A stretch of DNA of 20,310 nt from JBCCCJ01 sp039029315. Its GTDB lineage: Bacteria; Bacteroidota; Bacteroidia; J057. Positions 8,937-15,705 of this stretch are shown one piece after another. The stretch is from NCBI GenBank assembly GCA_039029315.1, contig JBCCGK010000161.1, forward strand, positions 1 through 20,310, in the 5' to 3' direction. The notes below the pieces were generated by a model that made no database searches, was not told the origin of the DNA, and saw only the letters and a list, made by a program, of their open reading frames with translations. The position numbers and the translations under genes are program-made. Every line of letters begins with the position of its first letter. Position 1 is the first letter of the stretch.

Positions 8937-9097
8937 AAGACTGTTTTGAAATCTGTCACTTATTTTTTGTATGCGTCTTTTTTCCTCATCCAGCGGCTTT
9001 TTTTGTTCCCATAGCACCACTATGAGAACAAAAAAGAGCCTTGTCTGAGAAAAAAATACACCCTAAAAATTCTCAGTACACATTCCCAAACAGTCTC
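8937..9097. mobile_element. Palindromic MITE, copy 1 (complete, 161 bases)
   Basis: The element begins AAGACTGTTTTGAAAT and ends in the inverted form (...AAACAGTCTC at 9097), bordered by TAA on both sides (8934-8936 and 9098-9100). It has no coding capacity. The two halves are imperfect inverted copies of each other meeting at a strong central hairpin (TTTTTTGTTCCCATAG / CTATGAGAACAAAAAA around 8999-9034), so the whole element can fold back. A second copy in opposite orientation starts at 20191; by eye about ten differences separate them over the 120 shared bases. The ends resemble the IS5-family end near 227. Confidence 0.85.
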
Positions 9098-9098
9098 T

Positions 9099-9147
9099 AA
9101 AAAAACAATTGACTTCTAATTGATGAAAAACCATCAATTAGAAGTCA
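9099..9147 (-). terminator. Rho-independent terminator of the M48-DUF6770-lipoprotein operon
   Basis: TGACTTCTAATTGATG (9110-9125) and CATCAATTAGAAGTCA (9132-9147) are perfect 16-base inverted arms around a six-base loop. Read leftward from the lipoprotein stop at 9175, the hairpin is followed after four bases by seven T (A run at 9099-9105 on the plus strand). The stem is AT-rich but long. The target duplication of the MITE overlaps the end of the T tract, so the MITE landed at the edge of the terminator. Confidence 0.85.
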
Positions 9148-9174
9148 GAAAAACAGATGTCAAAAAGGTGTTTA

Positions 9175-9507
9175 TTATTTTTCGCGAATCTCACTGACTT
9201 TGATCTCATCTCCCAGGCATGGATCTAATGGAGCACTCCATCTGAGAAGAACATCCATAGGAAGCTGGTCGCGAGACAAATCAAGTTCAGCATCCGCAGG
9301 CATAACCGGAATTCGATAGGTTTCATCACCAATGTCAATGAACCAACCCCCGCAGCAGGCACACAAGCGATAATCTTGCCCGATGATTCTTCCTTCTTCA
9401 AGCAGAGTATCTTCTATGGATTCTATTTGTTGGCAGGAAGTGAAACCCAACATGCTTGCCATCAGCATGGCTATGAAAGTTATGGTGAAATGAGTCTTCT
9501 GATTCAT
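9175..9507 (-). CDS. Small lipoprotein with CxCCGGW motif (paralogue B)
   Basis: This 110-residue protein has a lipoprotein signal (hydrophobic segment 8-22, lipobox GFTSC with Cys25 the predicted lipidated residue), so it should be anchored in the cell envelope. The mature part holds CACCGGWFIDI (Cys49, Cys51, Cys52) and a fourth cysteine in CLGDEI (Cys97), and ends VSEIREK. The spacing of four cysteines could bind a metal or form disulfides, but no ligand is shown. It is a clear paralogue of the gene just upstream (shared CxCCGGWFI[D/E]I, TYR, CLGDEI and IREK blocks). It is the last gene of the operon, 24 bases after the previous stop, with a terminator beyond. I do not recognise a named family. 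Confidence 0.85.
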   Translation of the reverse strand: MNQKTHFTITFIAMLMASMLGFTSCQQIESIEDTLLEEGRIIGQDYRLCACCGGWFIDIGDETYRIPVMPADAELDLSRDQLPMDVLLRWSAPLDPCLGDEIKVSEIREK

Positions 9508-9531
9508 ATGTGTTATGTGAATAGCATTGAT

Positions 9532-9858
9532 TTATTTCTCCCGAATGGAGTGGACCAGAATCTCGTCTCCCAGACAGGCCTCTGGATCTTTTTCCCACTC
9601 CAGAATGACAGGAATCGGAAAGGTTTCCAAAGTCAAATTGCTATTCTTGGGTACAGTGAGCATACGATAGGTCTCCGTTTGGCCTTCTATTTCGATGAAC
9701 CAGCCGCCACAGCACATGCATCTTCTGGCATCCTGTTTGGTGATGACGCCTTCAGAAGCACTAGAATCTGGCAATGGCGTGCGTTCCACACAGCCAACTG
9801 ATGCAAAAAGAAAGGCAACCAAGATATGGAGGACGATATTCGCCAAGAGATGTCTCAT
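9532..9858 (-). CDS. Small lipoprotein with CxCCGGW motif (paralogue A)
   Basis: This 108-residue protein has a signal segment (about 5-20) and lipobox ASVGC (Cys23), again predicting an envelope lipoprotein. It carries CMCCGGWFIEI (Cys47, Cys49, Cys50), a TYR segment, CLGDEI (Cys95) and the ending HSIREK, matching the following gene block by block. The signal peptides and the stretch before the CxCCGGW have diverged, while the core is conserved, which suggests an old tandem duplication with selection on the cysteine core. It lies 60 bases after the DUF6770-like gene in the same direction. Function is unknown; the WFIEIEG...TYR pattern suggests a small beta-rich fold. Confidence 0.85.
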   Translation of the reverse strand: MRHLLANIVLHILVAFLFASVGCVERTPLPDSSASEGVITKQDARRCMCCGGWFIEIEGQTETYRMLTVPKNSNLTLETFPIPVILEWEKDPEACLGDEILVHSIREK

Positions 9859-9918
9859 TTTTTCCTTTGTTTAGGTATATATGAGACGTTGGGGCCTTTT
9901 ATTTCGCTGGAATCCTTT

Positions 9919-11514
9919 TCAATAATTGATCGGTTCCAAGCGAACATCAATCCGTTTATCCTTCTGGAAATATTCACAAATGGCAACATGACCTGCTTTG
10001 GCTGGAAGAACCCACATCTCAGAGGCCTCTGTTGTTAAATGGATTTGATCTGTGGAGAATTCTCCGGTTTCATCTCTGACAATGACCCCAAATATGGGTT
10101 CCTTCTTCTTATCTTTTTCTTTGATAGAGGAGAAGTAGGAAACGAAAAATTGCTTTTTGTCCTTGCTTTGTTGGGTGTAGGCATAGTCGAAGAGTCCAAA
10201 TGCTTTCATTAGAATTGCAATTGATCCTGGAGGGGCCAGACTAAAACCTATCGGCATTGTGACTTTCGAATGCTGTTTTTCAAACATTCGAACATCTTCC
10301 AATGTTAGGTCGTTTGCAAACTTAAATATGACCATATTTCCTAATTCTGGAGAGGCTTGAGAGCTGAGGGCTCCACCTTTAATTTTCCCAAAACCACTTG
10401 AGGCTCCTCCCGAGGAAGCTTTAGCTTGTATATATTCCTCTCCAATGGCAAATAACTCTCCACTGGATGTTTGAATTATTTTGTGGATACTAATTGACCC
10501 TCCGCTTTTCAATTTTCCTTTTTCATTTATATCCAGAAATTGACTGGCATTCTCTTTCCAACCCATGAAGTTTTTTTGGACAACCGAACCTGTCAAATCT
10601 AATTTCAGTCCGCAAAACCCTTGACCATTTATGAGATTCGTGGGATTTGTTGCTTTGGCATCAAAATAATTTCCTAAGATCAGAATCTCTTTACTTTCAG
10701 GGAGGTACTCACAGAATTGTGGTTTGATCCCTTTTTTCTCAAAGATTAAATTGCTTTCAAGAACCTTCTTACCCGTACGCATATCCAACACTTGAATCCC
10801 TCCTGTCGATTGAGAGTAATCACGTGTGTTGTATTGAGAGGAAAAAATGGTCGCGTACTCCCCATGAACAGAGAGAATTTCTTTTGTTTCGTAGACCTTA
10901 TCAGGGGTTTTTACCGACCAGAAAGTTGACTCAGACAAGTCATTGGGGTAATATTCTAAAGTGACTCCAAATTTGAGGGCTCCGGTATACATAGGGAACA
11001 TGCGCAAGAAGCCATGATTTCCAACAGGATAAATAGTTGGATTCCCCATTTCATCTCCTTGCTGAGTCACTTGAGGGCCATATTTAGTGCTCCAAAATAA
11101 GGCTCGATCTTTGGGGTTCCTTGCCTCCAATTGTTTGACACCGAGTTCCTGTCCTTGTTTGTCAAAAGTCGCAAGTTCAAACGCTTGCTTTTTTTGATCA
11201 AAAAACAAAAACAAAAACGCCCGACCATTAAAGGTAGCTTCAACGAGGGAATAAGATTTAGGTCTATTGATGATTGTGGAGACAGCTTCCTTCATATGTT
11301 CATCCAGGATCTGCAAGCGATAAGCAAAGGTCTTTTTTGCGACCTTATCCATCTGATAAAATATGTAATAACCCTTGATTTGGTCATTTTCCTGAATATA
11401 GCCAGCATTGCGATATTCCAGTTTGAAGACATCCGAGAAACTGATAGATTGGGCAAGAGTTAACAGGCCAAACAAGCTTAGTAAACAAAACAATACAGTC
11501 TTTTTAGTGTTCAT
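9919..11514 (-). CDS. Secreted DUF6770-like protein of unknown function
   Basis: This 531-residue protein starts with a signal peptide (MNTKKTVLFCLLSLFGLLTLAQ, cleavage near residue 22), so it is exported. The opening of the mature part (VFKLEYRNAGYIQENDQIKGYYIFYQMDKVAKKTFAYRLQILDEHMKE) resembles the Bacteroidota family DUF6770 ('...GYY.FY.VDK..KK...Y.L.ILD'), recalled rather than searched. Repeating strand-rich segments (TFNGRAFLFLFFD, EYATIFSSQY, EILILGNYFD, GELFAIGEEY) suggest a beta-propeller-like fold. A Gly/Ser-rich stretch (KASSGGASSGFGKIKGG, near 360) may be a flexible loop. No catalytic motif and no T9SS sorting domain are seen, so it is probably periplasmic. It begins 26 bases after the M48 gene stop. 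Confidence 0.8.
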   Translation of the reverse strand: MNTKKTVLFCLLSLFGLLTLAQSISFSDVFKLEYRNAGYIQENDQIKGYYIFYQMDKVAKKTFAYRLQILDEHMKEAVSTIINRPKSYSLVEATFNGRAFLFLFFDQKKQAFELATFDKQGQELGVKQLEARNPKDRALFWSTKYGPQVTQQGDEMGNPTIYPVGNHGFLRMFPMYTGALKFGVTLEYYPNDLSESTFWSVKTPDKVYETKEILSVHGEYATIFSSQYNTRDYSQSTGGIQVLDMRTGKKVLESNLIFEKKGIKPQFCEYLPESKEILILGNYFDAKATNPTNLINGQGFCGLKLDLTGSVVQKNFMGWKENASQFLDINEKGKLKSGGSISIHKIIQTSSGELFAIGEEYIQAKASSGGASSGFGKIKGGALSSQASPELGNMVIFKFANDLTLEDVRMFEKQHSKVTMPIGFSLAPPGSIAILMKAFGLFDYAYTQQSKDKKQFFVSYFSSIKEKDKKKEPIFGVIVRDETGEFSTDQIHLTTEASEMWVLPAKAGHVAICEYFQKDKRIDVRLEPINY

Positions 11515-11540
11515 GTCGGTTGGTTTTTATGTGAAAGGAT

Positions 11541-12998
11541 TCAATCAAATATGTCTTCGATTTGTTTTTGATACCTACCTTTTGGAAACCTTTTTTGATA
11601 TTGACCTTTTAATTCTAATGCGCTACCAGCTTTTTCGTTGATTTGAGACATTTGTATGTAGGCCAGCCCACAAAATTCATCTCCCAAACATTTATCCTTC
11701 AAGGGTTCCAAATACAGGTAGATCAATTCTTTATATTCCTTCAGTCTGAGGGAGTTAAAAAAATGGAGAAATTGGTTATACTCATCTGAATATAGGCGAT
11801 CAGGAAAATCCAAGCACTGACTCAAACGATGATCCAGTTTGGCCAGATACAACTCAGACATACAGATACTTATCATCGCACGTAAAAAAAGATTGTCAGG
11901 ATATACCTCCAGGATGATCAGACTTTGATACAAAGCTTTGCCATAAGCTTGCCTGGAAAAATCATAAACCAGAATCTCAAAATCGCTCATTTGACTCACA
12001 GTTGTAAATGAAGCTTGAGGTGAATATTTCTGCAAGCTAGCTAGCCTACCAGAAGATAATTGTCTGGCAAGAGCTTGCATCCGCCTGTGAGTATCAGGGT
12101 GAGTACGCAGAGAGTCTTCATTCCAATCGATAAGTGAACCATTACTGTAAGAGAAGGTTGTATCAGCTTCATACCGGAAATAGCTTTCCTTCAAGGGATA
12201 GGAAGGATGATGGAGGTGCTTATTAAGATCCAGTTTTCCTTCATACTTGTTTAAATCGGCAGCCTCCAAAATGGACATTACTTGAATGGAGGCATTCGGA
12301 GGATAAGAGGTATTGCTGAGTAGAATCAAGCCAATAGAATCTGCTTCACTTTCCTTGAATCGACCATGCCGATGGGAATCATAGGTAAACGCTTGTAGCA
12401 AATCCAGGGCCTGGGCATTCTGATTGTATTTGCTGTTTCGGATCTCTCTGAGTTTCTGTTGGGTTTCCTTACTATAAAATGTCACAACCCGTTTTTGAAT
12501 ATGCTCATTCACATGATTTTGGACATAATGTGCTATCTCATGACAGAGAACAAAAGCCAATTGAGCCTCCGTCTTCAAGCGGGAGAGCAGACCCAAATTG
12601 ATGATAATGGTTCCTTCTCCTAAACAACTGGCATTTGGAATAGCACTTCTACTGACTAACAAGTGAATGTCTTCAGCAGGGAGATGAGAATTGGCGACTA
12701 AGATATTTTGGAAAACTTTTTGACAATAGGGCTCCAAAAGATCATCAAAAAGGAACTCAGCATCTTTGCCCCTTTGCTTGAGACGCTCAAATCTATGTTG
12801 ATAAATGTCTCTTTGCCGTTTCAGGGCCTTTCCTTTTAGAGGGATTCGGAGAAGATCTTGACTCAGCCTAACTTCTCGATGTTGAATAAAATCTGAAGAT
12901 AGCTTAGACTGATGGCTTGAGGGAGAATAGTTGTATTGTACCTGCGCAAAACAAAGGAGAGGTAAAACACATAAAATTCCCCAAAAGATAAATTTCAT
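11541..12998 (-). CDS. Secreted M48-family zinc metallopeptidase with C-terminal helical region
   Basis: The start at 12998 gives a signal peptide (MKFIFWGILCVLPLLCFAQ) and a 485-residue protein. An in-frame upstream ATG at 13130 would bury that signal and overlap open sequence of the divergent gene, so it is rejected. The M48 motif HEIAH lies at residues 153-157 within LAFVLCHEIAHYVQNH, and the third zinc ligand is in ESEADSIG (Glu218, Asp220). Upstream strands (LLVSRSAIPNASCLGEGTIIINLGLLSRL) are the usual substrate-edge region of BepA/LoiP-like periplasmic M48 enzymes. Residues about 330-485 are helical and TPR-like, as in BepA, which works in outer-membrane protein quality control; that role here is inference. 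It is the first gene of the four-gene operon. Confidence 0.88.
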   Translation of the reverse strand: MKFIFWGILCVLPLLCFAQVQYNYSPSSHQSKLSSDFIQHREVRLSQDLLRIPLKGKALKRQRDIYQHRFERLKQRGKDAEFLFDDLLEPYCQKVFQNILVANSHLPAEDIHLLVSRSAIPNASCLGEGTIIINLGLLSRLKTEAQLAFVLCHEIAHYVQNHVNEHIQKRVVTFYSKETQQKLREIRNSKYNQNAQALDLLQAFTYDSHRHGRFKESEADSIGLILLSNTSYPPNASIQVMSILEAADLNKYEGKLDLNKHLHHPSYPLKESYFRYEADTTFSYSNGSLIDWNEDSLRTHPDTHRRMQALARQLSSGRLASLQKYSPQASFTTVSQMSDFEILVYDFSRQAYGKALYQSLIILEVYPDNLFLRAMISICMSELYLAKLDHRLSQCLDFPDRLYSDEYNQFLHFFNSLRLKEYKELIYLYLEPLKDKCLGDEFCGLAYIQMSQINEKAGSALELKGQYQKRFPKGRYQKQIEDIFD

Positions 12999-13190
12999 AG
13001 TTGTGCGAATGCGAAATTTCAAAATGATTAAAGTAAATATACTACTTCCCGAAATGAAAATGAAGAGTTCTGTGAAATCATGTTTTTGGATTATCTTGAA
13101 AGCCTTTTTGTGCTTGATATCCGCTTGCAAAAGTCCTCCAAAACTCCCTATCTTCAGTCCCTAAACACACAGCAAGGCCAGTATCCCTTC
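12999..13190. promoter_or_regulatory. Divergent intergenic region between the M48 operon and the CHAT gene
   Basis: These 192 bases must hold both promoters. On the minus strand TATATTTA (near 13034-13041) fits seven of eight positions of the Bacteroidota -7 element TAnnTTTG, but no good TTTG -33 partner is seen. On the plus side TTTTTGG near 13083 could be a -33 element. Neither promoter is firmly placed, and no operator-like inverted repeat stands out. Confidence 0.3.
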
Positions 13191-14123
13191 ATGTCATCCT
13201 CCCAACCTGTCATATTCCTGGCGTTTGCCTTTGATCCAGAGCATCCATTGCAGTTCCTGAATCAGGAGTTCAAGGCCATTTATGATGGCTCAATGAAGGA
13301 GAAGCATCGGAAACGGATCATCGATGTCTGGGATGAAAAAGAGGCGACGCCTCATGTTGTTGCTGATGTATTCGAAGATCGAAAGGGCCAAATCAAAATC
13401 TTCCACTATGCAGGCCATGCCAACAGTAAAACCCTCAAACTCAAGGGAGATGATGTCAGAGCGGAAGGTCTGAAGAAATACATGGAAGGGGTAGAATTGG
13501 TGGTGCTAAATGGCTGTGCGACCCGTGGCCAGGTGGCCGAATATATGGAGATTGACAGTGTCAAAGCAGTGATTGCCACCCGTGTAGAAGTCGATGACGA
13601 TCAGGCCTGCAAATTTGCTGATCGCTTCTACAAGAAACTCATCAAGGAAAAGCAGACCTTGTATGATGCCTATGCCTCAGCAATAGATTTTATTGGGCTA
13701 TCCAATCCTCAGGACAGTGCTTTTTCCTTTATTCGATCAGCAGAAGAGTTGGAAGAAGAAGGAGTTGCCTGGGAATTGTGGGTCAAACATGCCACTGCAA
13801 AATCCTGGTCTCTTGAGGATATTCTGGAAGAAGAAGGCATGGATGGATTGCCACGGGACAACAAAAGCAGATTATTTAAGCGGTCTTTGAAATTTGAAGC
13901 TTTCAGCCAACAGGAAGAAGACTTGGGTGATTTATTATTCCATTCTTCCAAAGGATTACATGCCTTTGCGTGTGTAGTGCATGGAAAAGGACCGAATGAA
14001 AAGTATGGACAACACTGGATCTCAGGCAATATTTTTGGCGATCTGCTCAAACGGAAGGTGCGTACCATGAACAGAGAGTCATTCTGGAATCTGTCCTCAG
14101 AACATGTCCACAATTCAGAGTGA
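13191..14123 (+). CDS. CHAT-domain (caspase-like) protease, probably C-terminally truncated
   Basis: The ATG at 13191 gives MSSSQPVIFLAFAFDP and a 310-residue cytoplasmic protein; the ATG at 13080 would add a poor leader overlapping the divergent promoters. Residues 1-200 are a CHAT peptidase domain of clan CD: the His in FHYAGHA (His76) and the Cys in VVLNGCATRG (Cys109) form the catalytic dyad, and AVIATRVEVDD, FADRFYKKL and WELWVK are its usual later elements. After an acidic linker, residues about 256-285 (HAFACVVHGKGPNEKYGQHWISGNIF) resemble the beginning of an iSTAND-type module, which normally continues for a few hundred residues; here only about 25 residues follow. In Bacteroidota such CHAT proteins usually carry sensor or NTPase domains and act in defence or regulated death. 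The protein may be a relic or a stand-alone protease. Confidence 0.8.
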   Translation: MSSSQPVIFLAFAFDPEHPLQFLNQEFKAIYDGSMKEKHRKRIIDVWDEKEATPHVVADVFEDRKGQIKIFHYAGHANSKTLKLKGDDVRAEGLKKYMEGVELVVLNGCATRGQVAEYMEIDSVKAVIATRVEVDDDQACKFADRFYKKLIKEKQTLYDAYASAIDFIGLSNPQDSAFSFIRSAEELEEEGVAWELWVKHATAKSWSLEDILEEEGMDGLPRDNKSRLFKRSLKFEAFSQQEEDLGDLLFHSSKGLHAFACVVHGKGPNEKYGQHWISGNIFGDLLKRKVRTMNRESFWNLSSEHVHNSE

Positions 14124-14186
14124 GGCATGAATGTGGGAAAATATACTGTTGGCTTGTCAATGAGTGTAAATTTTTCTTTTCCTTTT

Positions 14187-15662
14187 CTACGCCAGCAGAT
14201 CCTTGACCACCTTGCCGTGCACATCTGTCAAGCGATAGCGTCTGCCCTGATGCTTGAAAGTCAATCGTTCGTGATCGACCCCAAGACAGTGCAACAAGGT
14301 CGCTTGAAAATCATGCACATGCACACCGTTTTCGGCAATGTTATAACTGAAATCATCGGTCTTTCCATAGCTGATTCCGGGCTTGGTTCCACCCCCAGCC
14401 ATCCAAATAGAAAAACATCTTTGATGATGATCCCTTCCATAATTATCTCTGGTGAGTTTTCCTTGAGAGAAACTGGTTCTCCCAAATTCTCCTCCCCAGA
14501 TCACAAGGGTATCATCCAGAAGGCCCCGTTGTTTCAGATCCTTGACCAGCGCAGCCGAAGCCTGATCCGCTGATCGGGTCAGGTGAGGAAGTTCGCTCGG
14601 GAGATTGCCATGTTGATCCCAACCCAGATGATAGAGCTGAATAAATGGGACATCCCTCTCTGCCAGCCGCCGGGCCAGCAAGCAATTGGCTGCATAGGTG
14701 CCAGGGATTCTTGCGTCCTGTCCGTACATGTCAAAGATATAATCTGGCTCATCTGACAGATCTGTTACCTCGGGCACGCTGGCCTGCATCCGATAGGCCA
14801 TCTCGTATTGACTGATTTTGGAATCAATCTCGGGATCACCCCAGACAGCCTTTTGTTCTTGTTCCAGTTGTTCCAGATAATCGAGTTCCCGGCGGCGGCT
14901 CTGGCGATCTATGCCGTCAGGATTGGACAGATACAAGACAGGGTCATATCCTGATCGGAAGCGGACACCTTGATGATGAGATGGGAGGAAGCCATTGCCC
15001 CAAATCTGCATATTCAGGTTTTGGGTATCTGACCGACCTTTTGACAACAGCACAATGAAGGAGGGAAGGTTCTTGTTCGGGCTTCCCAGGCCATAACTCA
15101 ACCAGGAACCAATGCTGGGGCGACCTACCTGCTGAGAGCCCGTTTGAAGAAACACAACTGCTGGTTCATGATTGATTGCATCCGTATACATCGAGTTGAC
15201 GACGCAAATGTCCTCAGCTATGCCCGAAATATGCGGAATCAACTCACTGAAGTAGCCACCTGTCTTGGCATGTCGATGAAACTCAAAGGCAGAACCTACA
15301 AGCGGAAAACTGGATTGGGCAGCCAACATGCCTGTGAATCGCTGTTGGCCTCTCACACTGTCAGGAATCTCCTCTCCCCAACGTTGTCGCAGCTCTGGTT
15401 TGTAATCATATAACTCAATCTGACTCGGCCCACCACTTTGAAAGAGATAGATCACCCGCTTGGCTTTGGGGGTATGATGCAAGCGCTCCAAGATCCCTCC
15501 ATTGCCTGAATGACTATGGGCCATCTCTAACGAAGACGGCTTGCTCAAGGCGCCATTGGGAAGAAGCAAGGATCCCATCGCCAGAGCTCCTAGTCCTTTG
15601 GTCGTGGTTCGCAGGAATTCCCGGCGGGTTTTGTTGTATTGGGCTTTTTGGATATCGTTCAT
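14187..15662 (-). CDS. DUF1501 protein, Tat-exported, alkaline phosphatase-like fold
   Basis: This 491-residue protein begins with a Tat signal: KTRREFLRTTTKGLGALAMGSLLLPNGA, with the twin Arg at 13-14. The body is the DUF1501 family, related to sulfatases and alkaline phosphatases, with VIYLFQSGGPSQIELYDYKPEL (near 70), INHEPAVVFLQTG (near 164), HLGWDQHGNLPSELPHLTRSADQASAALVKDL (near 345), LVIWGGEFGRT (near 385) and GRDHHQRCFSIWMAGGG (near 407). The Asp/His clusters are candidate metal ligands. It starts 43 bases after the DUF1553-type gene, in the same direction. This two-gene unit, usual in Planctomycetes and also seen in marine Bacteroidota, is thought to act in envelope polysaccharide or other polymer handling, but no activity is established. 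Confidence 0.92.
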   Translation of the reverse strand: MNDIQKAQYNKTRREFLRTTTKGLGALAMGSLLLPNGALSKPSSLEMAHSHSGNGGILERLHHTPKAKRVIYLFQSGGPSQIELYDYKPELRQRWGEEIPDSVRGQQRFTGMLAAQSSFPLVGSAFEFHRHAKTGGYFSELIPHISGIAEDICVVNSMYTDAINHEPAVVFLQTGSQQVGRPSIGSWLSYGLGSPNKNLPSFIVLLSKGRSDTQNLNMQIWGNGFLPSHHQGVRFRSGYDPVLYLSNPDGIDRQSRRRELDYLEQLEQEQKAVWGDPEIDSKISQYEMAYRMQASVPEVTDLSDEPDYIFDMYGQDARIPGTYAANCLLARRLAERDVPFIQLYHLGWDQHGNLPSELPHLTRSADQASAALVKDLKQRGLLDDTLVIWGGEFGRTSFSQGKLTRDNYGRDHHQRCFSIWMAGGGTKPGISYGKTDDFSYNIAENGVHVHDFQATLLHCLGVDHERLTFKHQGRRYRLTDVHGKVVKDLLA

Positions 15663-15705
15663 GGGTCTTACTTAGGATTTGTGGTGGGTGCCGCTCTGTC
15701 TGTCA

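Noticed and set aside
8698..9020. Minus-strand open frames of 76 and 102 residues
   Set aside because: They overlap each other, run into the MITE and hairpin block, lack domain or signal features, and look like translations of repeat sequence.
11541..11760. CLGDE in the M48 C-terminus (KDKCLGDEFCG) matching CLGDEI in both lipoproteins
   Set aside because: It is a five-residue match without surrounding similarity; probably chance.
12999..13130. N-terminal extension of the M48 protein to an ATG at 13130
   Set aside because: It would place 44 residues before a clear signal peptide (MKFIFWGILCVLPLLCFAQ) and overlap the extension of the divergent gene.
13080..13190. N-terminal extension of the CHAT protein to an ATG at 13080
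   Set aside because: The added 37 residues show no domain character, and MSSSQPVIFLAFAFDP at 13191 is a natural opening for the CHAT domain.
14124..14186. Bidirectional terminator between the convergent CHAT and DUF1501 genes
   Set aside because: The 63 bases contain T-rich runs but no inverted repeat of useful length.
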